Source: Sparassis latifolia (lineage: Eukaryota > Basidiomycota > Agaricomycetes > Polyporales > Sparassidaceae). Taken from it: a stretch of 64,000 nt of DNA. Each line of letters opens with the position of its first letter. The first letter of the stretch is position 1. The stretch is from the NCBI GenBank assembly GCA_018466975.1, contig CM031556.1:248001-312000 (forward strand), in the 5' to 3' direction. Positions 46,601-59,089 of the stretch are shown one piece after another. Made by a program: the position numbers and the translations under genes. The notes beneath the pieces are model-generated. The model was given only the letters and a program-made list of their open reading frames with translations, did no database searches and was not told the origin of the DNA.

Positions 46601-48047
46601 CTAAGGCTCCGGAGAGTACGGCGTCACGAGCATCTTGCTGAATTCTTGCAGCTTCAGCGGGCCGCGCACCTCCTCTGTGAGCAGCGGCAGCAGCACGATG
46701 TGGAAGAACTCGTCGTAGAGCTCGTGCGCCTCGCCGAGGTACTTCTGCTGCATGGCATGCCGTACGCGGCAGTGTTCGCAGTTCGAGCCTAGATGAATTG
46801 GGGTCAGGACGTAGGAGACTACAAGCAGTAGGACGTCTTACTCTGCTTGGGGAAGAGAAGCTGATTGACCACTATGTTGTGCGTGTCAATCTCATACGCC
46901 GTCAACTCCTGCACGAGGCGCTCCGTCTCGTATAGCGAGAGGAACTCGGAGATGCATACACAGACGAACGTGGTCTTCTCCTGTGTGCAGAAGTGAGCTC
47001 TACTCTGGCCAGATGTTTACGAAAAGAACCTACAGGATCCTTGAATTGTGTATTCACTTCTGTGATAATGGCACGCATGGATTCAAGCTTTGCGAACATC
47101 TCTTCTGGGGCATCCGCTTGACCGCCCATCAAGCTCGTCATCTGCATTTATGTTTGCTGGGTCAATATCACCGCGCTGGTGCAAGTAATTCTCAAAATGG
47201 ACCCGCCTGGTTGATCATGGGCCCGATGCGTCCACTGAGCGCGCTCAACTTGCCCAAGGCCTTCTCTAGTACAGTGGGAAAAGACAGGAAGCGGAGGGTA
47301 TGTCCTGTTGGTGCCGTGTCGAATACAATCACAGAGTACTCCATCGACTTCACATGTCTGTAGTGATACAGCGCGACGGCATTGAGGGGCAAAATTGCGC
47401 AGAGGGGTAATCAACGTACTTCATGATCTCGGCGAAGCTCATTGCCTCGTCCACTCCGGGAATCGCGAACGCAAGGTCCTGCATCATGCTCCCCATCATG
47501 CCGTTCGAATCCGCTACACCGACGCGTCAGATAGCCGAAGAACGCGACTCCGTGAGGAACATACACTGCTCGACCATCTCCTGAATCGAACTTGTAGGGT
47601 CGATCTCCATGGCATAGAGGTTATCGAAGCCATTGACCTTGGTCGCCTCCTTCGAGAACTTCTGGCCAAAAGCATCAGAAAGATTATGCGCAGGATCGGT
47701 ACTCTGGATGTATATTGGCCGTCCGCACGAGAATTAGACAGTTGGTCCTAGCACGATAAAGTACAGGACGCACGATCAGCAGCACAGACTCGCGACATGT
47801 TGCGAGCTGGATTGCCAGAGAGCACGATGTCGTAGTCTTTCCTGTGGAGATATAGCAACATTCAGACACCTCCAACACGGCTAAAATACTGTACTCACCG
47901 ACACCGCCCTTCCCACCTGGTCGTGGTGTAAACGCATGAGCATGGCACAAAAATGTAACAGCGATGAGACATGCCGCAAAAGATCCATTTCAGAGATCTT
48001 TGGTCCAAGACATTCTGCAATGTTGGTTCGAGAGTCTCCGTCGCCAT
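46601..48047 (-). CDS. GET3: GET3 ATPase for tail-anchored protein insertion (ArsA family)
   Basis: ATG 48047 reads METETL-like [16 protein letters not shown], then [20 protein letters not shown], the deviant Walker A loop of ArsA/Get3. Further parts are [53 protein letters not shown] (switch region), [52 protein letters not shown], and the zinc-binding pair in [17 protein letters not shown]. It ends [11 protein letters not shown] then TAG at 46601-46603. Get3 is a cytosolic homodimer that carries tail-anchored proteins to the ER receptor Get1/Get2. The two zinc cysteines and the P-loop are present. The P-loop is assembled from three exons: exon 1 ends at 47975, an 18-nt microexon is 47916-47899, and exon 3 starts at 47841. 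The first intron has GC-AG ends. Confidence 0.93.
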
Positions 48048-48251
48048 TACGATATATTTTAGAGTCTAAAAAGGAGGCAGGAATCTGGAGACGAGGAAGA
48101 GGTTCTTGTATGTCTGCACTCCGTGCACTCACTCATCACGGATCGGACGCGACACGACAGCCTGAATCTTCAATCTTGCCAATACCTTCTACTACCATCT
48201 CGTGCATTCGTAAACCTTCCATAAGTTTCTACAATTCTTGCTTAGTCGTCC
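48048..48251. promoter_or_regulatory. Bidirectional promoter GET3/SRP68
   Basis: The start codons of GET3 (minus) and SRP68 (plus) are 204 bp apart, so both promoters must share this interval. Both products act in targeting proteins to the ER, which makes shared regulation plausible but unproven. Confidence 0.5.
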
Positions 48252-50460
48252 ATGGATGGAAAGATCAGCTTTCAAGGTATGTTAGAGTTCCAGATGAAGT
48301 ATAGACCGAGAAATATACGGGAAAACAGCACTTTTACTTGCAAATGAGCAACGGAACGCGTACGGACTGAGGTACAACGACTATGAACGCTACAGGTATG
48401 ATTTCTCCACTCTCAGGATGTCATTTTCAGCTAAACTTTCTTACAGGAAGCACTGTGCTAACAGGACCCATCGCCTACGGTCATCACTGAAGATAACCCA
48501 TGGGAAAGGACGCGAGTTCAAGAAACTGCCTCCGCTGAAACTGGAGACTCTCAAAGAGGGACAGTCAGTAATATCATTAAACTGCATCTTTATATGCTGA
48601 CGTATGAGAAGCTTGCAATTGCTGCTCTTCGAGGCAGAGCGCGCATGGGTCTACTCTCAAGAGCTGGAGATGGAGTCCGTACAAGCTGCAACTAAGGCTG
48701 CCTCCACCAAGACTCCAGGAAGCACGCCGAATCACCACCGCCATGCAACCAGTCGCCTCCGCCGCGCCATGAACTGGTCCACCCAGCTGCTTTCCCATTG
48801 TGAGGCGCTGTATGCTGCGTCGCGGCTCTCCGCAGAAGACCTCGTCCAGGCGACTGTCTACACACTCATCCTGAACGGCCGCTTCCTGCGTCACCGCTTC
48901 GACTTCGACGACGCTCTGCCGCAGCTCAGCGTCGCGCGCAACCTTCTGGATGAGCTCGCCTCCAAGGCGGCGACGAGCCGGGACCAGGCGCTAGCCGTTG
49001 CGTTCGCGGACGAGATTGGCCCGGAGATCAGGCACTGTGCACATGAACTCCGGCGCGAGAAGGCGTACGACATCGATGCGATCGTCGCGGAGCTCGCACC
49101 CGCTCACAGGAACACAATTGTCGAAGACTGCGACGCGCTCGTCGCCAGTCTCGGTAAAGGTGAGGGAGGTGCGGAACAAGAGCGCAAGAAGTTAGGCACG
49201 TTGATGTGGGAGAGTGAACCTGTACCCGTGCGCAACCCGGAGCTCGTGGACGTGTTGCTAAAGGTGCAAGAAGCGGAACGGAGGCTGACAGAGGCTGAGA
49301 AGTCAGAGGAAAAAGCGGCCGAGCAAGTCCCTGCAGAACGTAGTAAGAAGAAAGGCAAGGTCGGCAAGGGCACGCGGTCGAAGCGAGGAGTTGCGGCATA
49401 CGATGCCGTTCTCCTAGCCCTGAGCGATGCAGAGGAAGTAGCCCGTAGACTGGTTGAGGTTCAACAGGTATGGTCAACGGTGTTTGTGCCCTCTATATCT
49501 GACAGATATTCCAGTTGAGTGGTGCAAATGCTGGAGTCTTGGCGGCTGGAACGCGCGACATCCAGTTTATGCATGCATATATCGTCTTTCAATTACTTTC
49601 TCGCCGGATTCAGCGAGACCTACTCTTGATTTCGACCCTCTTGCACCAGTCGCAAGCCTCGCACCACGCGAATCCGGCCAAGAAGAGCAGCGCCAGTCCT
49701 TCCAAGCCTGGGAAGGAGCAGGTGGATGCGCGACTTTTCCCCGCGGTCGTCAAGCTATTGGATAGCGTAATACAGAGTCTGACGCAGATGCGCACACTCA
49801 CTGTTGTCGACGAAAGCCCCGACCTCGCCTCAGCTGCTGACGCAAGATTATTGTTCACGAAAGCTCGCAGGTTAGCTTCATCTATCGTCCACGCCCCATC
49901 TAGGACTTACCTGTTCGCCCTGCAGGTGCCGCTATGCAGCGCGCTGTTATTCCCCGCTCAAGAGATATGCAGAGGCCCTAACGCTCACGCAGCACGCCAC
50001 CATCCAGCTGCGAGAGGCCCGTTCCGTCCTCTCCCTCATCGCAGACAGTGACCTCATTTCCGCGGGCACTTCTTCCTTCTACCCACTTACCACCTCTGAC
50101 GTCGATGATCTAGAAGAGGAGGTGGCTACCGATGGTCTCGGCTTCAAGACAGACTGGTTCGCGTACAACGGCGGCCAAGTCGGCGCAGACAACAAGACCT
50201 ACAAGAAGCCGTTATTCTTCGATATCGCGCTGAATTATGTGCAGCTTGATATGGCCCGGTTGCAGGAGCGTGCGGGAAAGAGGCCTGCTGAGGTGAAGGT
50301 CGTCCCACAAGCGCAACCCAAGATTTCAGCGCCTGTGCCGCAGAAAGCAATGCCCAAGGCCAAGCTCGAGGAAATCGAGCGACCTGCAACACCGGAGCCG
50401 TCCGCACTCCCTCGCGGCGGTTTGAGTACCTTGCTTGGAGGTTGGTGGGGCAGGAAATGA
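48252..50460 (+). CDS. SRP68: Signal recognition particle subunit SRP68
   Basis: The first exon is 25 nt (48252-48276, MDGKISFQ). Exon 2 reads LLLANEQRNAYGLRYNDYER and exon 3 reads KHCANRTHRLRSSLKITHGK, REFKKLPPLKLETLKEG. The next exon begins after an intron that forms H from CA plus C: HLQLLLFEAERAWVYSQELE. Then come HATSRLRRAMNWSTQLLSHC, EDLVQATVYTLILNGRFLR, a Lys/Glu-rich segment (RSKKKGKVGKGTRSKRG) and, at the C-terminus, SALPRGGLSTLLGGWWGRK before TGA. SRP68 binds SRP RNA through its N-terminal region and SRP72 through its C-terminus. The conserved N-terminal motif, basic patches and GGWWG-type tail all fit. It converges on SNF2 with only 155 bp between stop codons. Confidence 0.93.
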
Positions 50461-50615
50461 TCCCGTAAAATGATAAAATGCAATTACAGTTGCAAAACGA
50501 CACAGCAAGAACGTCCCATTGACCAGTGACTCGACATATGCTAGAGAATACAGGGAGAGCAGTACATACACAAGGAATACGATATCCAGAGAAAAAGAGG
50601 ACGGTCCTGAATCTA

Positions 50616-53600
50616 TCACTCGTCATCGGTCGGCGTCAGGTATTCGTCATCGCTGAGGATCTGCTTCCGCCCGTTTTTCCCTCTAACCGGAAGCCGTTCG
50701 TCTTCATCCATCGGGGTCAGCGCAGAATCGTACGCTCCAGAGGCTAATGCATTTTCAGGGACTGGGGGTGCACCTGGCAATTGAGTCCCAGCAATGACCC
50801 GGTTGAACACTCCGTTGAACAGCTTCTCCATCTCTTCCGCGTCTACATATACCCAGGAACCCTCCTGGTTGTAAGTCCGAGCATTGTTGAACATCAGTCT
50901 CCAGTCTTCTCGGAAGTCTAGAACATTCTTGTAATAATTGCTATTCATGCGTTTGCGGAGAGTCGACATTGCAATGGGCCGCTTGATGAGCTGGTAGTAA
51001 TCGGGATATTCCTACATAGTGTTGGGTCAGAAATGAGATCACGGACTATAGGGTGAAGACGCAGTACCCTCTTGTCTGGCACCTCCTTGAACAGCTCGCA
51101 ACGCTTGCGACCACTCTCATCTTCACAATTGAGCATGACTTTATAGCATTCGTTGAACGCCTTCTTCATCTTATCGCGGACTGCAGGAGGTACTTCGCTC
51201 GCCTTTGTCTTCCGACGTTTCTAACGGCATATCATGAGTAAGGAACGCAGTACCAGAAGACAAGCACGTACGGTATCACGCTCTTCGTCATCGTCGTCAT
51301 TAGAAGGGGTTATAGACATGGACTTCATGCCGCGTTTCCTCTTGCCGTTGGCAGGAGTGGCGTCCTGATCGACGGCCTTGCCCTTGCCTTTCTTACCCTT
51401 GCGACCGCGTGGAGCATCCAAATCAGGTACAGGACTGGCATCAATCTCCTTCAGCAGCCTGTTTGCTGTACGTCGGTCCTTCTTCTCGCGTGCACGTTCC
51501 GACAACTCCTGGATGTCTTCGCCCTCTTCCAGTGCCTAACATAGTAATATTGTTAGCAAGGCATTTACGCCTTCATGACGGGCAGTACCCACCATCGCCC
51601 ACTGATCATCGCTAAGCCCATCGTTGTAGTTGATGGCGACCCTGCGACGGTGTCCACGGCCCTCCTCTTCGTACTCGGTCTTATCTTCGAACGGCTCCTC
51701 TGTTCGATAACAGTCGGGGAGCTCTTCTAGCTGCATCAATGGTGGAGGGGGCTTGCCGCGGTGGCCAGCAGCCTTCCAACGCTCCAATGCCTCACGCTCA
51801 CGCTGTATATCGATGTCGCGAAAGATGCGCTCCTCGTCGTCACCGCGTGAGATGAGCTCGTTAAGCTCTTCGTCGTTCATGTCACCGGCTTCCTCGTTCT
51901 CTTCCTCTTGGTCTGCTTCTAAGATCGATCGCTGCGAAGTAGACGTGAGTGCCAAACGACGAGCAGGAACGAAAAGACGCAGGACGTACCAAAAACTCCT
52001 CTTGTTCCTCTTGAGTGGATTTGTTATCGAAACGACCAGCCTGAATGACCTTGTCGTCGATATCGAGCTTGAAGCGAGCACGGGCGAACATTGCCTCCTC
52101 TACGCTCTTCTCCGTGACGAAACGCAGGATGCGGACGACTTTCGTTTGGCCAATTCGGTGAGCACGATCTTGCGCCTGGAGATCGGCATGTGGATTCCTG
52201 TGAAGCTGCGTCAGCAACTGATCAAATCAATACTGTATGGAGACTGACCAGTCACTATCGAAGCTGAAGAACGGGGACATGCTGTCAGTAATGCACCAAC
52301 AACAATGTGGAGACATATACGTACATGATCACGGTGTCTGCAGTCTGCAAGTTCAAACCAAGACCACCTGCCCTAGTTGAAAGAATGAACACCTTGTAAT
52401 CTGAATCTTTGGCATTGAATAGGGCGACATGACCGGCACGATCCTCCGTCTTCGTTCCACCGTCCAAACGGAGGTACTTGAAGCCCATCATCTTCAAGAA
52501 GTCTTCCATGATATCCATGACCTTTGTCATCTGGAAGAAAATGAGGACCTGCGGGTGCAGTCTGATTCAGTTCTGAGAACAGACCCTATATATTTGTTTG
52601 GCTCACTCTGTGGTCGGTTGCGAAAAATTTGGGTAAAATACGAGATAACAGCTCAATCTTGCCGGATGTGCGAACGAGCTTCTCGTCAACAAGTCCCGAT
52701 GGATTGATCTTGTCTTCAACGCTTTCAAACAAGAAGGGATGCTGGCAAATTTTGCGTAGTTGCATGAGCTCATTACTGAGGCCCTTGACACCGGCCGATT
52801 TTCTGTCAAGTAAACCATAGATGAGGAAACCAGTCATAATAAACCAGACAGGCTCACTTACCCTTTGGAATCCTTCCCATCGGCAATCATCTTATACTTC
52901 TTCATTTGCTTGTACAGCTGGGACTGCAAAGCGCTCATGCGGACTTTGATGACCTTCTCCACCTTATCGGGAAGCTCGGACTCGACGTCCTTCTTGAGAC
53001 GGCGCAGGAGGAACGGACGCAGCACCTTGTGCAGACGGCGGATGATAAGGAGGGCCTCTTCTTCATTCAACTCAATTTTGTCACCAGTACCAGAGTTCGC
53101 GAAAGGCGTATTGAACCATTCATCAAAGGACTTCACGGAGTTGAAAACTTTAGGCAAGACAAAGTTAAGCAATGCCCACAACTCGGGCAAATTGTTCTGC
53201 AATGGAGTTCCCGTCAAAATCAACCGGTAACGCGAGTGGTAATACTGTGTGAGAGTCTGCGTAAGCTTGCTCTGCGTGTTCTTCATACGGTGACCCTCAT
53301 CTGCGCAGAAAACCCAGTGAGCCAGATAATAAGCAGGAAATATAAAGTGCTATACAGACCAATGATCATGTGTACCCATTTGATGCGGCTGAGGTGGACA
53401 CGGTCCTTGATAATATATTCGTAGGTGGTGAGGAGAACTTGGAAGTTGCCCGTGCGAATGTCGCCTTGCAAGACCTTGCGCTGGGTGGGATTACCCTTGT
53501 AAGCAATTATCCTCACATCCGGGGCCCACTTGGCAAATTCAGCGGACCAATTGGTCATGGTGGACAGGGGAACTATGACAAGATATGGTCCACGCTGCCT

Positions 53601-55654
53601 CTTGGACTCGATCAGGAAGGTAATGAGCGAGATAGTCTGGATAGTCTTCCCGAGGCCCTGCACAACAAGCTTAATATGCAACTGAGCACGCGCACATTTT
53701 GAAGGCACTCACCATTTCGTCTGCGAGGATACCATTCAACCTGTTATTGTACAAGCTCACCATCCACTGCAAGCCCTTGAGTTGGTAGTCCTTCAATGTA
53801 CCACCAATCAATAGACTTGGCTGCCTGGAGACCTTCTCCTTGGTTCTGTGTGCAACAGCATAGTAATCCATCTTGCTCTTGTCCTCATTCTCGTTCTCGT
53901 CCTCGAACTTCTTAGCACCGAACGTCGCCTCGCTCGTTGGTCCTTCTTCAACCTCAAAATCTCCAAGACTTTCGCCACCACGCTGTTGCTCCATAACGGC
54001 CTGCGCGAGTGAATCGAGATACGAATCTGTCTGCCTGAGTAGGTGCGTGATACGAGTGTCCTTCGCGGTGTCGATGAGCTTCATGTATGCTTCCTCGTCG
54101 TCCGCCTTGAGCGCCTTGAGACGCTCCTTCGAGATACGCTCGATACGCTTCTGCTCCTCCTTCTCAGTGTGGATATGGAACGACAACACTGAGCGCCCAA
54201 GTCGAGTAACGCGGTCCTGCGCCGCACGCCCGACAGCTATAATTTCGCGCCCGTGCGCACAAATCACGCCAAGCTGCTCGACGTGCTTCTGCTTCGCCCG
54301 GCGCTCACGGTCCACCCGCTGTTTACGCTCTAGCTGTTCCGTCATCCGTGCGTCCCGAATCGTTGGCTTGCGCGTCCGGCGGAAGTCTGCTCTGTTGAGC
54401 GGTAGTAGCGAACCATGCGTGAGCCGCTCCGCGACGAGCGCCCGTAGCGACCGCTGCTTGTCCAGCACTCTGAGCGACTTGAGCTCGATCAGCGCACGCA
54501 GCTTCCCGTGTGCATCCGCGGGGACGAGCTCCATCGATGCGTTTTCCTTGTCCGCCATTGCCGCATCATCCAGCATGCTCTCTAGCCCGCCGTCCCCCAT
54601 CGTCGCCGGCATCTCCTCCAGTTCCCGCATCCGCTGCTCGATCCGCGCGTCGACAAACCGGTTGCGTTCTGCGATCGCCTGCTGTGGGTCCAGCCCCGCC
54701 GGCATGACCGACGGTACTAGCAGTCGCTGCAGCCGCGTCGCAAACGCCGCCTCGCTCATCCCCGCACTCCGCCGCAAGAGCGTGAACGGGTGCGTGTACG
54801 CGTTGTACGGGTACATCCCCGACTTCCTGTCGTCCTCCGGGAACGGTCCCTTCGGCAGGTCCGCCGCGTCGACCTCCATCTCCATCTCCACCTCCTCGCC
54901 CTCCTCCTTCACCCCGTCCGGTGCTGCCGCCGCTGCACTCCCCTCGACCGCTGCAGACTGCTCGGGCGCAACGCTGCCGTTGCCCCTGTGGATCTTGACC
55001 GCACTGTCGACCACCATCGCGTTCACGTCTTGCCCATGCAGCAGCTTCTCGAGCTCTGGAATCGCTTCGTTCGGCACCCGCATTGCCTGCTGGATCGCTT
55101 CGGGTATCGGCAATCCCCGCGAAAGGAGCTTGAACGCGTGGATCTGTGCACGCAGAGCACCTATCTGTTCAGGCGTGAACGAGACCGGTGACTGAGGCGC
55201 TGCTGGGAACGGTTGGCTGGGGATAGCACCGGTCGTGAGAGCGTTCCCGTTGGGAAGGGGGTGCCGTTTGGAAGGGACGTCGGTGCGGAATGGCCATTGG
55301 GACCGAGCTGAGAGTGCTCTCCAGCGTTGTCTTGTCCTAGAAGGTGTCAGCTATGGCCGCGAGCGAAAGTAGAGGACATACGGAGTGATTGCTGCTGTTG
55401 CTGAAAAGCGTGCATAAACTTGTAGATCTTGTCGAGCTCGGGAGATGTTTCCGGCGTATGTCCACTTGCGCGAAGTGCTTGCGCCCGCTAGAAATGGTTA
55501 CGCCTCGCGATTAAGCAGTAACGAACGACGAACGTACCTGGACTAGAGCTTGGAACCGCTCGCGAGACACATTCGGAAAAGCGGGCTGTCTGCTGGCGAG
55601 AAACGGCTGAGATTGAGGATTCTGAACGGAAAGTCCGACGTTTGCAGCAGCCAT
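50616..55654 (-). CDS. SNF2: SWI/SNF-family chromatin remodelling ATPase (Snf2/Sth1/Brg1)
   Basis: ATG 55654 reads [20 protein letters not shown]. The QLQ domain is [21 protein letters not shown] helicase-SANT region follows (for example [20 protein letters not shown]). The ATPase core includes [27 protein letters not shown], then after an intron [20 protein letters not shown] (Walker A), [20 protein letters not shown], a DEGH box split by an intron before [11 protein letters not shown], and [20 protein letters not shown]. The C-terminal lobe has [40 protein letters not shown] and [20 protein letters not shown]. The C-terminus holds a Lys-rich linker and a bromodomain ([40 protein letters not shown]), ending YLTPTDDE. 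This full architecture is that of the catalytic subunit of SWI/SNF or RSC. I cannot separate Snf2 from Sth1 by eye. Confidence 0.94.
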
Positions 55655-55892
55655 CTTGGCGCGTCGGCTGAAATTGCGACCAACTTGAAGATCTCGTGAA
55701 CTTTGTAAAGGGGGATTTACAAGTGTAATGCTGAGTCAGCTGTGGCCACCGTCGGGGATTTAAATCTCCGCTATACCCAGTCGAGGAGTAATTCTGACAC
55801 CGACAAACTCCGTCCACACGTGATTGAACGCGTCGCGCGAGCTTTACTTGTAACTTAGGTCTCACCGCCACCGCCACTCTTAAGTATCAACC
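55655..55892. promoter_or_regulatory. Bidirectional promoter SNF2/KU80
   Basis: Divergent start codons lie 238 bp apart. The interval contains an ATTTAAAT-like AT-rich patch near 55755-55770. No specific binding site is claimed. Confidence 0.45.
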
Positions 55893-58800
55893 ATGCCAGC
55901 AGAGCGAGCAGGAGTGAGTATATGGGCTCACACATAGTTCGCGTAACTGATCTCCTACTCAGTACACAGTCACAATGTTTCTTGTCGATATCTCCTCATC
56001 TATGGGGAAGATGCGGCAAGTTGAAATACCTAACGAACGGAATGACGAACCAGACATAATCGAGATGACCAACCTAGAGTGGTCCCTTCAGTTCGTAATG
56101 CTCAAGATACAGGAAATGGTGCATACTTTTATGTTGAGGGTGGTGCATCTACTGAACACTCATAACAGATATTCAACGGTAGGAAGACAGACCAATGCGG
56201 TGTGATTCTTTTCGGTTCTGAAGGTGAGCCTTCGGTGAAATTTGACTTGCCTGTCGCTTACACCACGACAAAGAAACCGACAACATGATCAATGAGAAGA
56301 ACGGTGGATACGAGAATGTCTCTGAGTATATACCTATCGCGCAGCCCAATGCGGGCACTCTCGCGAAACTTGCGGCCCTCAGACCGTCTGAAGTCATCGG
56401 GGATCGTGAGCATCTCAATCTCATTCATTTAGCTTTCTGTATCAGGGTCCACCTATTACGTTGGTGAAGTTGCTGGCTGTGACTGTGGCCCTGACTTCTG
56501 TGTTTACTTTTCACCTTTTCTGGACAATCACTGATAAATTTGTGCCACAGCTATCGATGCACTGATAGTTGGAATCGAGACACAGAACCAGTATCTCTCT
56601 TCCAAGAAAACATGGACGCGGAAAATAGTGCTCCTTACGGATGGAGAGAACCCCATAGAAATCGAGGATTGGGAAACCACTGCTAAGAAGATGAACTCCC
56701 TTGACATCCGGTTTACCGTTGTGTAAGTCTCATTCGTTCCAGCTACGTGTCTCTAACTCTTACGCCTGCACAGCGGAGTTGACTTCGATGATGAAAATTT
56801 CCCCTTCCACGAGGAAGATAAATCAGAAATCAAGGTTTGTCTTCACGATCATGTATATTTTTTTCGTTGGTTATTGAGTGCACAAACAGCACCAAAATGA
56901 ATCGTTCTTCCACACCTTTGTCTCGTCTCTCAACAATGGCATAGTGGGCAATTGCGATTTTGCGCTTCGTGAGCTTGCACGGCCCGACATCAAGCAAGTT
57001 AAATCTGCGCTGTTAGGCACGGTCTTGCGACTTGGCGACGTGGACGCACGCCCAGAAGATGCAATTGAGATACATGTAAAGACCAGTAAATGCACAGCGC
57101 TTTCTCGCCCAAAGAGCTGGAAGAAGTTCACCCGACGTGACCGTCTTGAGGACGAAGAGGAGGAAGCAGACAACAAGGCACCGAAGGCGGTCTTTGCGCA
57201 GTTGCAGATGCGTACAGAATACTTTGTTCAACGAGAAGGAGAAGATACCGACGAGGAGAACGTTGAAAGCGAACAACACGAGGAAGACCAGAAACAGGAC
57301 AATAAGTTGAAGGTGGAGAAGGAGCAACTAGTTCGAGGGTTCAAATATGGCGTATCATATGCACCATGTCCTGACGGACAGTTCCTCGGCTAGTCACTCG
57401 AAAGGGCATCGATATCTGTGGATTCTTCAAGGAACGTTTCTTCCGACGGGACTACTGCATGGGGGAAGTGTCGTATGTATGGGCGGACCCCACCTCACCC
57501 ATGCAACAGGTCGCGCTAAGCTCATTCGTCCAAGCTATGTACGAGAAGGGCGCACTCGCCATTGCACGGTGGGTCGGCCGTGATGGGGCGGATCCGAAGA
57601 TGGGTGTGTTGGCTCCGTCAATGTTCCAGAATGCAGATTGCCTGCTATGGGTACAAGTAAGAAGAATATTGGATTATGCCATGCTAGCTCGAGTTGACAT
57701 GAAGTTCAGATGCCCTTTGCAGACGATGTGCGCAACTTTCCGTTCGCCTCTCTGGACACTCTCATTTCCAAGAAGGGCGAAACACTCGCCAAACATCCAT
57801 ATCTACCGACAGAAGAACAAGTGGATGCAATGGAGCAATTTGTGGATGCCATGGACCTCTCGGACGCAGGTGAGAAAGATGAAGATGGGTAAGTCAGTCG
57901 TTCACAGGCTATGCGTGATTCATCCACATTCATTGTCATAGGGTGCGTCAGCCATGGTATGACAATCGGCTGTCGTACAATCCCGCCGTGCACCGCACGA
58001 AACAAGCACTGTTTCATAGCGCCATTGTCTCTGATCTCGGGATGTATCCCTTACCCCCGCCACATCCCGAGCTACTGAAGTATTTCGAACCACCGCGTCG
58101 TGTCCTGAAACGGGCACATGATGCTATAGAGGAATGCAATCAGAAGTTCAAGGTCAAGGAGGGTGAGTATATCCATGAGTCGTGTTCGTTTCCGACCAGT
58201 TAATGATATCTTCCATCAATAGTCCCGAAAAAGATAGCAAAGACTCGCAAGGACGGACATGTCCGCGCACGAGACGAAGACGAAGATATGCTCCTCCTCG
58301 ATAGGATGCCTCGGCGTACCAAATCCCAGGCACTCGTCTCTTCCCAACTTGCCGCTACGTCTCAGCCAAGGGAGAGGGCTGAGGAGAAGAAGCCGAAGAG
58401 GGTTGATGACGATAGCGAGACAGAATCGGAGAGCGAAGACGACCAAGACCTGTTGCTTAACGACGCAGGTGGTGTGCTTCCCACTCCTGCGCGATCTGAG
58501 ACTGGATTTGAGGCCGGTTTGAGGCCGGGGCGTGTCGTGGGGTCGAGGCATCCACTGAAAGACTTCCATGATAACCTTGCCCGGGGCGATATAGTCACGA
58601 AGTCTGTGGAAGACTTAGCTGCCGTGATCAAGGAGATCACCGTTCGTCCGTCTGAGTCTCACCGGATGGACGAGCTTCTGGAGTGCATGCAGGAGCTGAG
58701 GAAGGTGTCGTGCGAGGTGCGCCTGTGGTCTTTATTATTGCAGTGAAACGCAAAACTCACTGGATTGACCCGTTCAAGGAGGACGAGATTGATGCCTGGA

Positions 58801-59089
58801 ATAGGTACGTCGTCTGAGTTGTTCATATCGTGCTTAATTCATCTTGATGATATTCAGTTTCTTGCCCGATCTGCGCAAGTTATGCGTAGACGAACAACCT
58901 GGAAACAAAGCGTTCTGGGCGCGTGTCAAGGAGCTTGGCCGAGATATCAGTCTCATTAGCAAGCCAGAGGCGAGGAAGCTTGGTGGCAAGTCAAACATAT
59001 CTGAGGCTGAGTCTATTGAAGTAGGTCTATTTCGATGTCTTCTTTACTTTATGACTGAGAGGCGATTCGTACAGTTCATTGAAGGATAA
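55893..59089 (+). CDS. KU80: Ku80 subunit of the Ku DNA-end-binding heterodimer
   Basis: The first exon is 21 nt (55893-55913, MPAERAG). The next reads YTVTMFLVDISSSMGKMRQV, the start of the Ku von Willebrand A-like domain. Further exons give NLEWSLQFVMLKIQEMIF, DPIDALIVGIETQNQYLSSK, TWTRKIVLLTDGENPIEIED, NSLDIRFTVVGVDFDDENFP and ESFFHTFVSSLNNGIVGNCD. The Ku core follows: LVRGFKYGVSYAPCPDGQFS, ICGFFKERFFRRDYCMGEVS, VALSSFVQAMYEKGALAIAR, LAPSMFQNADCLLWVQMPFA and VRQPWYDNRLSYNPAVHRTK. After an acidic linker (DDDSETESESEDDQDLLLND) the C-terminal helical domain reads NLARGDIVTKSVEDLAAVIK and FLPDLRKLCVDEQPGNKAFW. The end is FIEG then TAA. I see no vertebrate-like DNA-PKcs-binding tail, as expected for fungi. 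Role: non-homologous end joining and telomere maintenance. Confidence 0.94.

Noticed and set aside
53873..55195. Long plus-strand open frame (about 440 codons) opposite SNF2
   Set aside because: It is Ser/Arg-rich antisense of the QLQ/HSA part of SNF2, whose own reading has clear domains.
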